This document shows positions 37,428-46,984 of a DNA stretch of 64,000 bases, one piece after another; positions within the stretch are counted from its first letter, which is position 1; each line of letters opens with the position of its first letter. The position numbers were made by a program, and so were the translations under genes. The notes beneath the pieces were generated by a model. That model ran no database searches and was not told where the DNA came from. It was given only the letters and a program-made list of their open reading frames with translations. The stretch comes from Symbiodinium natans (lineage: Eukaryota > Sar > Dinophyceae > Suessiales > Symbiodiniaceae), in the NCBI GenBank assembly GCA_905221605.1, contig CAJNDS010000613.1, forward strand, positions 785,894 to 849,893, written 5' to 3'.

Positions 37428-39320
37428 ATGCAGGTGGATCGCAGCACTCACAGGGCTGCAGCTCAGATGGACGTTGCGTTGTTGCAAGACTGGCGGAAGG
37501 AACCGCGGCACGCGGAGACATTTCTACGGACGTTTGCTGGCAAACCATCGTTTTTGTTTTCAGTTTTGCAGGAGATGCTCGTGTTTCAAGTGGAAGTGTC
37601 GGTGTGGCATTACAATGCTGCAATATCCAGATGCAGGAAGCCGGATTCGTGGGAGCTTGTACTGCAGCTGCTGAAGCACATGAGGAGGCAGCTCACAAGC
37701 CCCAACATAATCAGCTTCAGTGCTGCCATCAGCTCTTGCGAAAAAGGATCCCAATGGCAAATGTCCTTGAACCTCCTAGAGCAGATGCCCACTCATGCGT
37801 CTCTGCCGAATGAGATCAGTTTTAATAGCTCAGTCAGTGCATGTGTGGGGCGGTGGAAGGACATCATGAACCTACTTTCTGCCATGCCCGCGGCAAGGGC
37901 TGTGCCCAATGGCATCAGCTACAGTAGTGCAATCAGCGCATCGGGACAGTGGCAGCTGGCCACTGGCCTCATGGACTGCATGGGTGCGGCCACTCTTCCG
38001 CTTGATGTTATCAGCTACAATAGCACCATAAGCACTTGTGAGAAGGCTGGGCGCTGGCAGCTTGCTGTTCTACTGCTGGCGGACATGGCAGCTGCCCGCT
38101 CCAAGCTTGACGTTATCAGTTGCAGCAGTGCCATCAGCGCTTGCGAGAAGGGCTCGCAGTGGGAGCTAGCAGTGCACTTGCTGACAGACATGGGCAGGCA
38201 GCTCATTCGTCCAAGCGTCATTAGCTACAGCGCGGCCATTAGCGCGTGCGAGAAGTGTGGCGAGTGGCAGCCGGCACTTCAACTATTGCAAGATATCCGC
38301 ATCGCGAAAATTAGTCCAGACGTAATTGCTTGCAGCAGTGCCATCAGTGCTTGCAAAGATTGTGGTCAATGGCAGGTCGCAGTGCAAGTGCTGGGAGACA
38401 TGCCGGTCATGAAGCTCATGCCGAATGCGATGAGCTATAATGGTGCCATCAGTTCTTGTGAGAAAATCGGAAAGTGGCAGGTTGCGCTTCACCTGTTGTC
38501 ACAAATGCCGCAGAAGAAGCTCGTGCCCGGCATTATCACCTATAGTAGTGCCATTAGTGTATGTGGAATGGCTGGCGAATGGCAGCTGGCTCTCCAGTTG
38601 CTGGAAGTCATCCCTGGCAAGCGCGATGTGATCAGCTACAACAGCGCCATCACAGCTTGTGAGAGAGGTGGACAGTGGCCACTGGCTCTTCAGATCTTGT
38701 CGGGCATGCGCATCGAGGTCGCACCAGATACGATCTCATACAGCAGTGCTATCAGTGCTTGTGAGAAAGGAAGGGAGTGGCAAATGGCCCTGCAGCTGCT
38801 AAGCTGTGCCATCACGGCGGATGCAACCCCAAGCATCATCACCTACAACACCACCATTGCCGCCCTGGCTGAGGGATCTCAGCCATCTCTCTGCTTGCAA
38901 CTGCTTGCCAAGATGAAGGAGTCCCGAGTTGTCCCGGATGTTGTTACGTATAACAGCACGATGGTCTCTTATGAGAAGAGAGGTCAGTGGCGTGCGATGC
39001 TTGACGTCCTCGTTCAGATGGCTGCTGAAGACTTGCTGCCCGATGTCATCACGTACGCTAGTGCTCTCAGCATATCTGCAAAAGCTGCGCAGTGGGAGCT
39101 TGCCCTTCAGCTGCTGTCGGACATGCCGACCGCAGAAGTCCTGCCCAATGTAACCTGCCTTGGGAGTGTGATCGAGGCAGTCAATGCAAGCTCTCGGGCA
39201 TCTCCGGAATTCATGAATTTGCTCAGAGGCCTCCAAGTGCTTCAAGAAGATTGGCAGACCTGGTCCCTTGTGCATGGCGGTGAACAAAGAGCGTTTCATG
39301 CCGCGTTTCGATGCTTGTGA
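37428..39320 (+). CDS. P-type PPR protein 7, 630 aa
   Basis: About 16 repeats. The N-terminal module includes VSVWHYNAAISRCRKPDSW, as in PPR proteins 1 and 5. I chose the ATG at 37428 because it follows the leader-like relic; an in-frame ATG at 37353 overlaps the relic and would add 25 residues with a hydrophobic stretch (FVAWYGIRVLGWVYLGC), so a targeting or membrane segment is possible if it is used. Shortened repeats occur near 37840 and 37940. Ends with LLRGLQVLQED. Single exon; last of the four-gene run. Confidence 0.94.
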   Translation: MQVDRSTHRAAAQMDVALLQDWRKEPRHAETFLRTFAGKPSFLFSVLQEMLVFQVEVSVWHYNAAISRCRKPDSWELVLQLLKHMRRQLTSPNIISFSAAISSCEKGSQWQMSLNLLEQMPTHASLPNEISFNSSVSACVGRWKDIMNLLSAMPAARAVPNGISYSSAISASGQWQLATGLMDCMGAATLPLDVISYNSTISTCEKAGRWQLAVLLLADMAAARSKLDVISCSSAISACEKGSQWELAVHLLTDMGRQLIRPSVISYSAAISACEKCGEWQPALQLLQDIRIAKISPDVIACSSAISACKDCGQWQVAVQVLGDMPVMKLMPNAMSYNGAISSCEKIGKWQVALHLLSQMPQKKLVPGIITYSSAISVCGMAGEWQLALQLLEVIPGKRDVISYNSAITACERGGQWPLALQILSGMRIEVAPDTISYSSAISACEKGREWQMALQLLSCAITADATPSIITYNTTIAALAEGSQPSLCLQLLAKMKESRVVPDVVTYNSTMVSYEKRGQWRAMLDVLVQMAAEDLLPDVITYASALSISAKAAQWELALQLLSDMPTAEVLPNVTCLGSVIEAVNASSRASPEFMNLLRGLQVLQEDWQTWSLVHGGEQRAFHAAFRCL

Positions 39321-39896
39321 GAGTCTGGGATGAACCATGCCACGCAAGCTCTGAGCTGCCGCGTGCTGCACGGTTGGAAATTAGCTCCCTGGGCTCATAG
39401 CCATACACAAAAACCCATCGACAAAAACACAGCCAAGACATTCAAGAGCACTTTCAGCTAGGTCCTCCGACGTCGCGGCATGCCATGTGAGTTGCATCAC
39501 CGTAGCTGGTGACTGCCATGGCTGAGGAAGGCCAGGTTGCTTGTGCAGGTGGAACTCATGAGTCTAGGTCAATGACCCCCTGGAGTACTGCAACTGAAAG
39601 CAACTTAAAGTAGTACCATTCCAGATATTTACATGAATTTATGGACATTCTGCTTCGTACTTTACTTCAGAGAAGGCTTCTGGGGAGGCATCTGCAGACA
39701 GCGAGCGCATGTTGTTCTTTCAGCGCGAGTACCTGGCATCTGTGCTTGCCACCAGATGGTCCAGCGCCCACGCGGCACGAGGCAGCGGACATGTGTCGAG
39801 AAGCTGACATGCCAGTCTCCTGCCCATCACGCTGCACTTAGCATGGGACACCTCAATGCTCACCCGAGTCCCGACTCCTGAGCCTCTCGAAATGTT
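39321..39896. other. Downstream region; possible exons of the 39.9-kb split gene
   Basis: The frame 39633-39881 contains Cys/Arg-rich sequence that could be exonic. No motif recognised. Confidence 0.3.
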
Positions 39897-39950
39897 GTAA
39901 CCCTAAACCCTATAAACCCTAAACCCTAAACCCTAGACTGTCACTCACAG
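39897..39950 (+). other. Candidate 54-bp intron made of telomere-like repeats
   Basis: Begins GTAACCCTAAACCC and ends TCACTCACAG. Thirty-eight of 54 bases are CCCTAAA-type units. Coding-like sequence precedes it (SMLTRVPTPEPLEM) and follows it. Confidence 0.45.
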
Positions 39951-40023
39951 GCCATCCTCCGCAGCTTGGGCGTTCTGGGCGAGGCGCAGAAGCTGTGGCA
40001 ACAGGGGCAAAAAGAATCAAGTC
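39951..40023 (+). CDS. Exon-like island between C-rich and G-rich arrays
   Basis: Reads AILRSLGVLGEAQKLWQQGQ then KESSR in one frame, an amphipathic helix. A second frame is also open. Telomere-like units lie directly on both sides (C-rich before, G-rich after). Confidence 0.4.
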
Positions 40024-40057
40024 GGTTTAGTGTTTAGGGTTTAGGGTTTAGGGTTCA
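40024..40057. repeat. Telomere-like array, G-rich
   Basis: Four TTTAGGG-type units ending GGTTCAG. If spliced, the intron would be only 34 bp, which is very short. Confidence 0.9.
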
Positions 40058-40214
40058 GTTGAGGAGCACTGGCATGATGGCTCAGAGAAGTCTTTGGGGG
40101 GGCGCTTTACAGGGCCACAGCTGCCAGTGTCCCGGAGCTGTTTTGCTATACACAGTCTGGGTCCCCGAAACATTTCGACCACAGGAGTCCTTCGAACAGG
40201 GTCAACAGGTCTCT
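40056..40214 (+). CDS. Possible terminal exon of the 39.9-kb gene
   Basis: After GGTTCAG the frame reads LRSTGMMAQRSLWGG and later AVLLYTVWVPETFRPQESFE, ending at a TAA near 40212. The opposite strand also has a protein-like frame here (RRPFWRDLLTLFEGLLW), so the strand is uncertain. Confidence 0.3.
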
Positions 40215-42070
40215 CCAGAAGGGACGCCTATCTAATTCAGAATTCAGAACCTTCTTTCCTCCTTCCCCCCCCCCCAACCCACAAACTTTCCATGGTTGTT
40301 CATTCTTGTGCCTTTCACGCGAAGACAGTGCAAGACTCGGAGGCCCACTTGGACCATCCGGTGCTCCAGCGCGCCGTGGGGTCCAAATTCCTGCCGCAGC
40401 GGCTGCGCTCCTGGCGCCACTTTGCTTCGGGCCCTTTCTGAGCCCTGGGATTTGCATCAAGTTGGGGAAGAGGCTTCGTCCAGAATCATCGTGCTTCATG
40501 TGTTCAATCTTCCATGTGCCTCGGATGGTTCCGCCACGCAGTTGCCAGGCGTGAGCGCTGGCAAGCTCTTGGCATTGGAAGCCACTCGCCACGCCTTTGA
40601 AGCTTCGAGGGACATTTAGGGACATTTCAGTTGTCACTGTGGTGCACAATGCCGTGCTGGCACGCATGCGTGTAGGATGTGCCCCTTTCCTGCTGAATCT
40701 GGCAGACGATCAAGCGAGAAATGCCTCCGCTGCGGAAGACTCTGCAGAGACGCGAAAGAGGCCACGGAAGCCACAAAAGAGGCGTAAATTCTACAGAAAA
40801 CTCATACAATAGGGCACGGTGATGTGGCGTGGGTCTTGTTTCTAGTGCTCCAAAGATCTTTGCTTTGACAGCTCAGGCATACAGAATCAAACCTACATGC
40901 AAGAACGCAAGAAGAACTCACTTTCCGATCCTGGAATCTGAGCACCTAGGCCCGGTCTTGGCAAAGGGAATGCTTCCTTACTAGTTTTCTCCTCATGAAT
41001 CAGAGCGCTGTGCCTCGAGGTCCCAATTTTGGTGGACTTTGGACTTTGGTTTGGTCGCCTTTTGCTTGGCTTTGCTTCTTTTCTTTGTTGCGAATGGCTT
41101 GCGAGCAGGCTTCGTTGTTGTGGTGCTTGTTTGCTTGGTCACCGATATACCAACATAACCAGGCGCAAAAGTTGTGGCAGGTGATTAGAGGTTGTCTTCC
41201 GAAACCTACACTCACGTAGCCGTAAGTACCAGGCCTTGCACGGCTACTTCTGTCAATTTCTGAATCAGCTCCACGTTGAGGGACCCACCCGTGGCCTGCG
41301 TGTCTTTGCAGTGAACTCACCAGATGTGTTTGCAGACAGGCTCCGAATGGAAGCAATGCGACAGCGCCAGCAGGCAAGAGCTCATGGCTAATGGGAGCGC
41401 GTTGTTCTTCGACAGCTCTGCATCTGCTTTTCGTACTGCCATGCATTATGTGATGTGGTGAGTCCAGGCAGTAAGTATGTTCCTTTGAGTAGCTGATGCT
41501 CTGCTGAGCAGGGGTGTAACGACTGAGTTGTTGAAGGTCGCTGAAAAGGTGATGTGTTTCGCGATCTGTGCTTGTGCGTTTGCTGAAATTCTCTGGGTAC
41601 ATCCTGGGATTCTATGCATCTTCGGCGGGACTCTTCTTGAGAGATCAAGTCGCAGCTACTGCATGCTGGATCGGGTGACCTCACCCACAAGGCCCCTGGC
41701 ATCTCAAGCTTTCTCTTCCAGGCTCTGATGCGGCGCATGCAGCAACAGCAGAGCCAAGCCGTGGCTGCAATGGAGGCCGGACAAGGCGCGGTTGTCACTT
41801 CAGACTTCTTACTTGCTTTAATTCGTCTTATTTGCATGATGTACGCATATTGGTGCTTCATGGCGGGTCGAGCTGAGATCTGAGATTCCGGGGGGGTTTG
41901 CCGGAGGTGCTCTCGACGAGGAAAACGAAGTGGAGGACGTCTCCTTAAAGGGCAGAAAGAGAAGTGTTACCGTAGTGCAACTTAGTGCAAGGAGGATGTA
42001 TAGGGTCGGCTCGACAGCGTAGTCTGCAGCTTTGGCCCTCTTGCAGAATGCGGCACCGGATGGAGTTGTA
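40215..42070. other. No confident gene
   Basis: Holds a C-run at 40267-40275 and a GT-rich patch at 41020-41140. Frames on both strands lack recognisable motifs. Confidence 0.4.
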
Positions 42071-43642
42071 ATGAAACTTGAAGGGCTTGGTGACTTCGCT
42101 TCCGATGATTGGTTGCAGCACACTGCGTCATCCGAGCACAACAGTTCCTGGAACTTGGCATGTGATGAACCAATCTGCTGCAATTCCAACATCCGCAGAA
42201 AATGGCCTTCCGCCCTTTGGATGCTTGCAACAGCTCCGGCCTTCAGCATGTCTCCGAACGTGATCACATTCAGCAGTGTCATCAAAGGCTGCCAGCTAGG
42301 ACGCTGCTGGCAGATGGCTCTCCATCTCTTAGATGAAATGCCAAAAAGAAGCACCACAGCCAATGTTGTAAGCTTCAACACTGTTATCAGCGCCTTCGAC
42401 CATGGCGATCAGTGGCACGTGGCACTCCAACTTTTGAGCAGAATTTCTGTGGCCGGTATTTCGCCAAGCGTTGTCAGCTTCAACACTGCCATTAGCGCCA
42501 ATGAAAATTGTGGCCAATGGCAGGGCTCTTTGGGATTGATGATGAGGATGAGCCGTGTGAGCATGTCAGCGGACGTGTATTCCTTCAGTGCCGCAGGCAG
42601 TGCTTGCGAGAAAGGTAGGAATTGGAGGGCTTGCTTAGTCTTGCTGTCAGAAATGCCCACATGCAGGGCTGTTCCCAATGTCATATGTTACAGCAGTCCA
42701 ATGCTTGCTGCCCAAAGCTCGGGGCATTGGCAAGTAGGCCTGGGCTTACTCTCGCTGTGCCCAAGCCGCCTTGCTTTCCACAGCACCATCACGGTGTGCA
42801 AACGGGGCGAGCAGTGGCCGATCGCACTGCAACTACTGGGCTGCATGCCATTGCGAAGGACTTTGCCGGATGTGATCAGCTACAACAGTGCAATCGGAAC
42901 AAGTGAAACACAATGGCAGGTTTTCTTAGTTCTTCTGGAAGATATGTGCAGGCGCCACATGCGCCCGAACGTCATTACCTACAACAGTGTGCTGAGTTCA
43001 TTCGCAAGAAGCGCCGAATGGCAACGTGCTTGCCAGCTGCTCTTTAGCATGCCAAACAGAAGCACAACAGCCAATGTTATAAGCTTCAACACTGCGATCA
43101 GTGCAGCGGAGAAAGGCGATCATTGGGAGCATGCCCTGCTGATACTGGAGGCAATGCCGGCGGCTCGTGTCATCGCAGACCTCATCACTTGCAGCAGCTT
43201 AGTAAGTGCTTGCGAGCGCGGAGCCGACTGGATGTGCGTTCTGCGGCTTTTGTGCGACATGAAGGAGTCTAGTAAGTCGCCAGATGCCATCTGCTACAAC
43301 AGCGTCACCAGTGCTTTTGAAGCTGTGGCACGATGGGAGATGGCAATCGATGTGTTGATGAAGCAGCAGGCTCAAAGCCAGGCTCCTGATGCTCTTGGCT
43401 GTTCCAGTGCCGTACGTGCCTGTGGCCACAGGTTTCAGTGGCCTATGGCGCTGCTTGTTTTTGCAGGCTTGCCTAGCAGCCGCTTGACATCGGATGTCGT
43501 CACTTGTGCCAGTCTTGCCTGTGCCTGCGAGAGGTCGGCACGTTGGGAGCGGCTCCCCCGACTACTAGACACAACGACTACTGCTAGCATTGCTGAACAA
43601 CTTCATTTATTGGCCAGCCATGCGTGGTACCACGATGGCTAG
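42071..43642 (+). CDS. P-type PPR protein 8, 523 aa
   Basis: About 14 repeats, more diverged than in the other genes: SACEK is often replaced by SAFDHG, SANENC or AAQSSG. The ATG at 42071 is the first in frame. Two repeats (near 42341 and 43050) share a nearly identical stretch (MP-RSTTANV-SFNT), which shows internal duplication. One repeat near 42760 is cut short. No catalytic tail. It stands alone, 2.7 kb from the four-gene run, same strand. Confidence 0.93.
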   Translation: MKLEGLGDFASDDWLQHTASSEHNSSWNLACDEPICCNSNIRRKWPSALWMLATAPAFSMSPNVITFSSVIKGCQLGRCWQMALHLLDEMPKRSTTANVVSFNTVISAFDHGDQWHVALQLLSRISVAGISPSVVSFNTAISANENCGQWQGSLGLMMRMSRVSMSADVYSFSAAGSACEKGRNWRACLVLLSEMPTCRAVPNVICYSSPMLAAQSSGHWQVGLGLLSLCPSRLAFHSTITVCKRGEQWPIALQLLGCMPLRRTLPDVISYNSAIGTSETQWQVFLVLLEDMCRRHMRPNVITYNSVLSSFARSAEWQRACQLLFSMPNRSTTANVISFNTAISAAEKGDHWEHALLILEAMPAARVIADLITCSSLVSACERGADWMCVLRLLCDMKESSKSPDAICYNSVTSAFEAVARWEMAIDVLMKQQAQSQAPDALGCSSAVRACGHRFQWPMALLVFAGLPSSRLTSDVVTCASLACACERSARWERLPRLLDTTTTASIAEQLHLLASHAWYHDG

Positions 43643-46095
43643 GCGTCAATCTCCTTTGTGCCATCTCTTAGAGCTTTGGATGCCCATGGCATGGTGTGGG
43701 CTCAAAGCCTCAAAATTAAGCAGAGAACTGCAAACCGACATCCGACACGGTAGGCCACTTGCCTTCAAAATATGTCCGTCAGTCTACGGTTGTCAGCGCT
43801 GCCTGGCCCTGATGAAAGGCTGGATATGCTTTTCAATGCAGCACGATACGTTTGGATGATCCGTTTTAGAGTAACCATGAGCACAAACACAGGCACAATA
43901 AACGCACGCCTGACGTCTGGCTTACTCAGATATTTTTGCCAACTGAGTTTCCGCTCATGGTTTGTGGAATTGTTGTGGTCATGATTTGCAGATTTGTGCA
44001 CCGACGTTCTGCTATTTGTCTCTGTGGCTTGATCTGCCGTTTGTTCTCCGAGCTTGTGCTGTTGCTGGTGTGGTTTTCGTGGGTGTTTTGCAATTTGTGC
44101 TTTGAACCTTGTGCACTGTCACGCGCTGGCACTTTGTCATGAAAGGTTTCTGAATAAGACGCCTTTTGAAGTCTTCTGGATTCTTTTTAATCCCGAGCAT
44201 TTGTGTGGTTGGGGTGGTTGAGTTGTGCTCTGAAATTCTGCAAGTTCTTGTGTTTTTTGGGGCGTTTTTTTGGCTGTTGCTGGTGCACTTTATGTGGTAT
44301 TGCGGAGTTCTCTGGGCCCCTTTGTTTGAGCTCGTTTTGGTTAGGGTGCTTTGCAAGAAACCCATGATTGTCTCATTGAGCTGTCACTTGGTGGAGATCC
44401 TTCAAATCTATACAACACTACCGTAATGGTATATATTCATAGTATAGTAATTCCATAGTATATAATCCATTCATGGAATCACGTAATATCATCATAACAT
44501 GGTCGTATTATATTCTCATGGCATAATCAGAAGACATATATTCGCATTTTGCAATACCTAAGGCATTTGCCTCCAGACAGGCTTGAATCGATGTACTGCG
44601 AGAAGGTAAAGGAACCGGCACCACTTCTTTGCTTCAGGTGAGTGGTATTGTACTGGGTGGTATCGTTGCACATGGTCATGTGTCTAACTTAAGCTCCCTT
44701 TAACCCAAAGCTCTAGGGCCGTAGTATAAGAAAACCCATCAATCAAAGAAGTGACGATATGGTTTGCATACAAGGGTGCAAGTTGCTTCGGGAGATCAAC
44801 TCTTGCTGTGTTCATGGCAGGTTGCGAGTACCTTCTGATGAGCCTTACTTTGTCTGACTTGTGTAGGCTGGTCAAAGATAGTCGTGCAGCGGAAGCTTCT
44901 CGGATGATGAGGACTCCGATGCTTTGTGGCAGTGTGGCACTCAGTCTAAGCATGGAGGCGCAGTCACGCAGGGATCATGGTGCGCCATCTGCGGATGTTT
45001 GCTGCCTTTGCTCCACGGAATATTGCGAGGGCATACCTCACTCATACATTTATCGAAAGACCTACACGTTAGCTAAATTCATGGCTTTGACAGGGTCAGG
45101 CATGTGGCTTGAGGCCTTTGCAAAGCCATGAAGGCCATGACATGCCATGACAACTTGTCATGGGCGCCACTGGTGGCAGGAAACACAGATGCACTGAGCA
45201 TGCCCCTTGCGAAGATCTTTACCCGAAGCAAGGTCACTTATATACGTGAAGAAATGGTGCTTTGTATCGCCGATTGCAGACGTGGATAATGGCAGCGCAG
45301 ATGATATGTCACTTGTGTGTCCTCGTACGAATGGTCGCTTTCAGAGCTTGCCACCTCCCGCATCTGCGGAAAGGTGCGCCACGTGCCGGGAGGAGTGGAG
45401 CTGAGCACAACTCAAGCAGCACAGATTCCGGCTCCTGTTCCCTTGGCCATACCTGTAACATCTATGTAATCTCGCTACATCGAAAGTCGCACGGCTGAGG
45501 CCGGGACTCCAGAGAACCCACTTGCTATGCTGGCCGCGGCCGGCTCCCCTGCGAGTCCCTGGGACGGGCGCCATTGTACCACACAAGATGAGTTGTGATT
45601 AGGTGGGTGGCTGGTCATCAGTCACAGGAATGGACACAGCTATTGTGGCACCTCTGCGTTTTGCTGCTCTGTTTCGGTTGCTTGTGTCAAACAACCTCTG
45701 ACAAAGAGCACATTGCCCGGTAGTGTGATAAGATTGCCTCCTTTCCAAAAGGTCGTGCCATGGCAAGCCAAGTCTAGCTCTCGAGGCGCCCTTCCAGGCA
45801 GCGACGGCAAATCTTGTGTTGCATGTTGGAGCCAGACGTATGCATGTGAAACTCAGGTGGGGTTATCTCGTGGGCTGTTAACACGGTTAAACGACCAGTG
45901 CGGGATGGCATGCCTGACATGTTCACTAAACAGAGCGTAGGGAGTGTCAGAGGCTACGCTCGCTTCACGTCCTGCCGACATCTGGTACACGTGCCTAGCC
46001 AAGCTGCGTCTGTGCACGCATGTCCTGCTGGGAATTGTGCAGGTAGTACTAGTGCGGGTAGTACTACTAGTAGTAGATTAAATATTATGGCTATA
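43643..46095. other. No confident gene; AT-rich patch
   Basis: Frames at 43772-44426, 44684-44953 and 44751-45131 overlap on opposite strands without motifs. The AT-rich patch at 44427-44545 is listed separately. Confidence 0.35.
44427..44545. repeat. AT-rich patch with short inverted repeats
   Basis: Contains repeated TATATATTCATAGTATA and ATTCCATAGTATATAATCCAT-like segments with mirror or inverted partners. Much richer in A+T than its surroundings. Confidence 0.6.
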
Positions 46096-46097
46096 GT

Positions 46098-46160
<63 letters not shown>

Positions 46161-46263
46161 CAGTAGTAGCAGTAGTAGCAGTAGTAGCAGTAGTAGCAGT
46201 AGTAGCAGTAGTAGCAGTAGCAGTAGCAGTAGGAGTAGCAGAAGGAGTAGCAGTAGGAGTAGC

Positions 46264-46333
<70 letters not shown>

Positions 46334-46334
46334 C

Positions 46335-46409
<75 letters not shown>

Positions 46410-46430
46410 GAGTAGTAGTAGTAGTAGTAG

Positions 46431-46461
<31 letters not shown>
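46096..46461. repeat. (AGT)n array with AGC interruptions, ending in (ACT)n
   Basis: About 112 AGT-type triplets, with AGC and AGG interruptions at 46160-46265, switching to about ten ACT triplets at 46430. The switch makes an inverted repeat. Poly-Ser and poly-Leu frames across it are artefacts. Confidence 0.96.
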
Positions 46462-46462
<1 letters not shown>

Positions 46463-46630
46463 GCAAGCTACTCTAACTTCTAACTGAGGGTTTGACCAGC
46501 ACTTGGCAACTCAATGATCCCTCATTGGCACATTGGTGCTTGAGTTGTTCGCAAGAACAGGAACCCGAAGTCGCGCACACCCATGCACCGGCAGCAAAAG
46601 GAGCAAGCCACGAATAGTCAAATCGCAAAT

Positions 46631-46804
46631 GCAACATAAAAGACCGACCTCGCTACTTCCGCAGGTTCAACATTATGTTGCCACAGAACGCCCCATGATA
46701 CAAACTGTTGCTGATACAAGTCCTGCATCCCCAACACAACATACAGGACCGACGTCGCTGCTTCCCGAGGCTCAACATCACATTGCCACAGAACGGCCCA
46801 TATG
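46631..46804 (+). repeat. 105-bp tandem duplication, about 1.65 copies
   Basis: The copies start near 46640 and 46745 and share ACCGAC-TCGCT-CTTCC and the segment reading VATERP. The period is 35 codons, and the encoded peptide (PTSLLPQVQHYVATERP versus PTSLLPEAQHHIATERP) is kept. Confidence 0.8.
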
Positions 46805-46984
46805 ATACGTACCGTAGTACTAGCAGACTAGCAGCACAAATAGTGCAAGTAGTGCTAGCTGTGCTAGTAGTACTAGTAGTAGGGTACAAGTAGGACTGGG
46901 AACAGGAGCAGCGGCAGCATCTTCTTGTTTCGACCAGCTTACTTATGATCCAGACTCGTCCAGCCATCTTGCAGTATATTTGAG

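Noticed and set aside
43689-43698. GGGCTCAAAG near 43690 as a spliced-leader relic
   Set aside because: Short, imperfect and inside the 3' region of PPR gene 8, with no gene start following.
45898-46476. Long poly-Ser (+) and poly-Leu/Val (-) reading frames
   Set aside because: They are translations of the AGT triplet array and have no independent coding signal.
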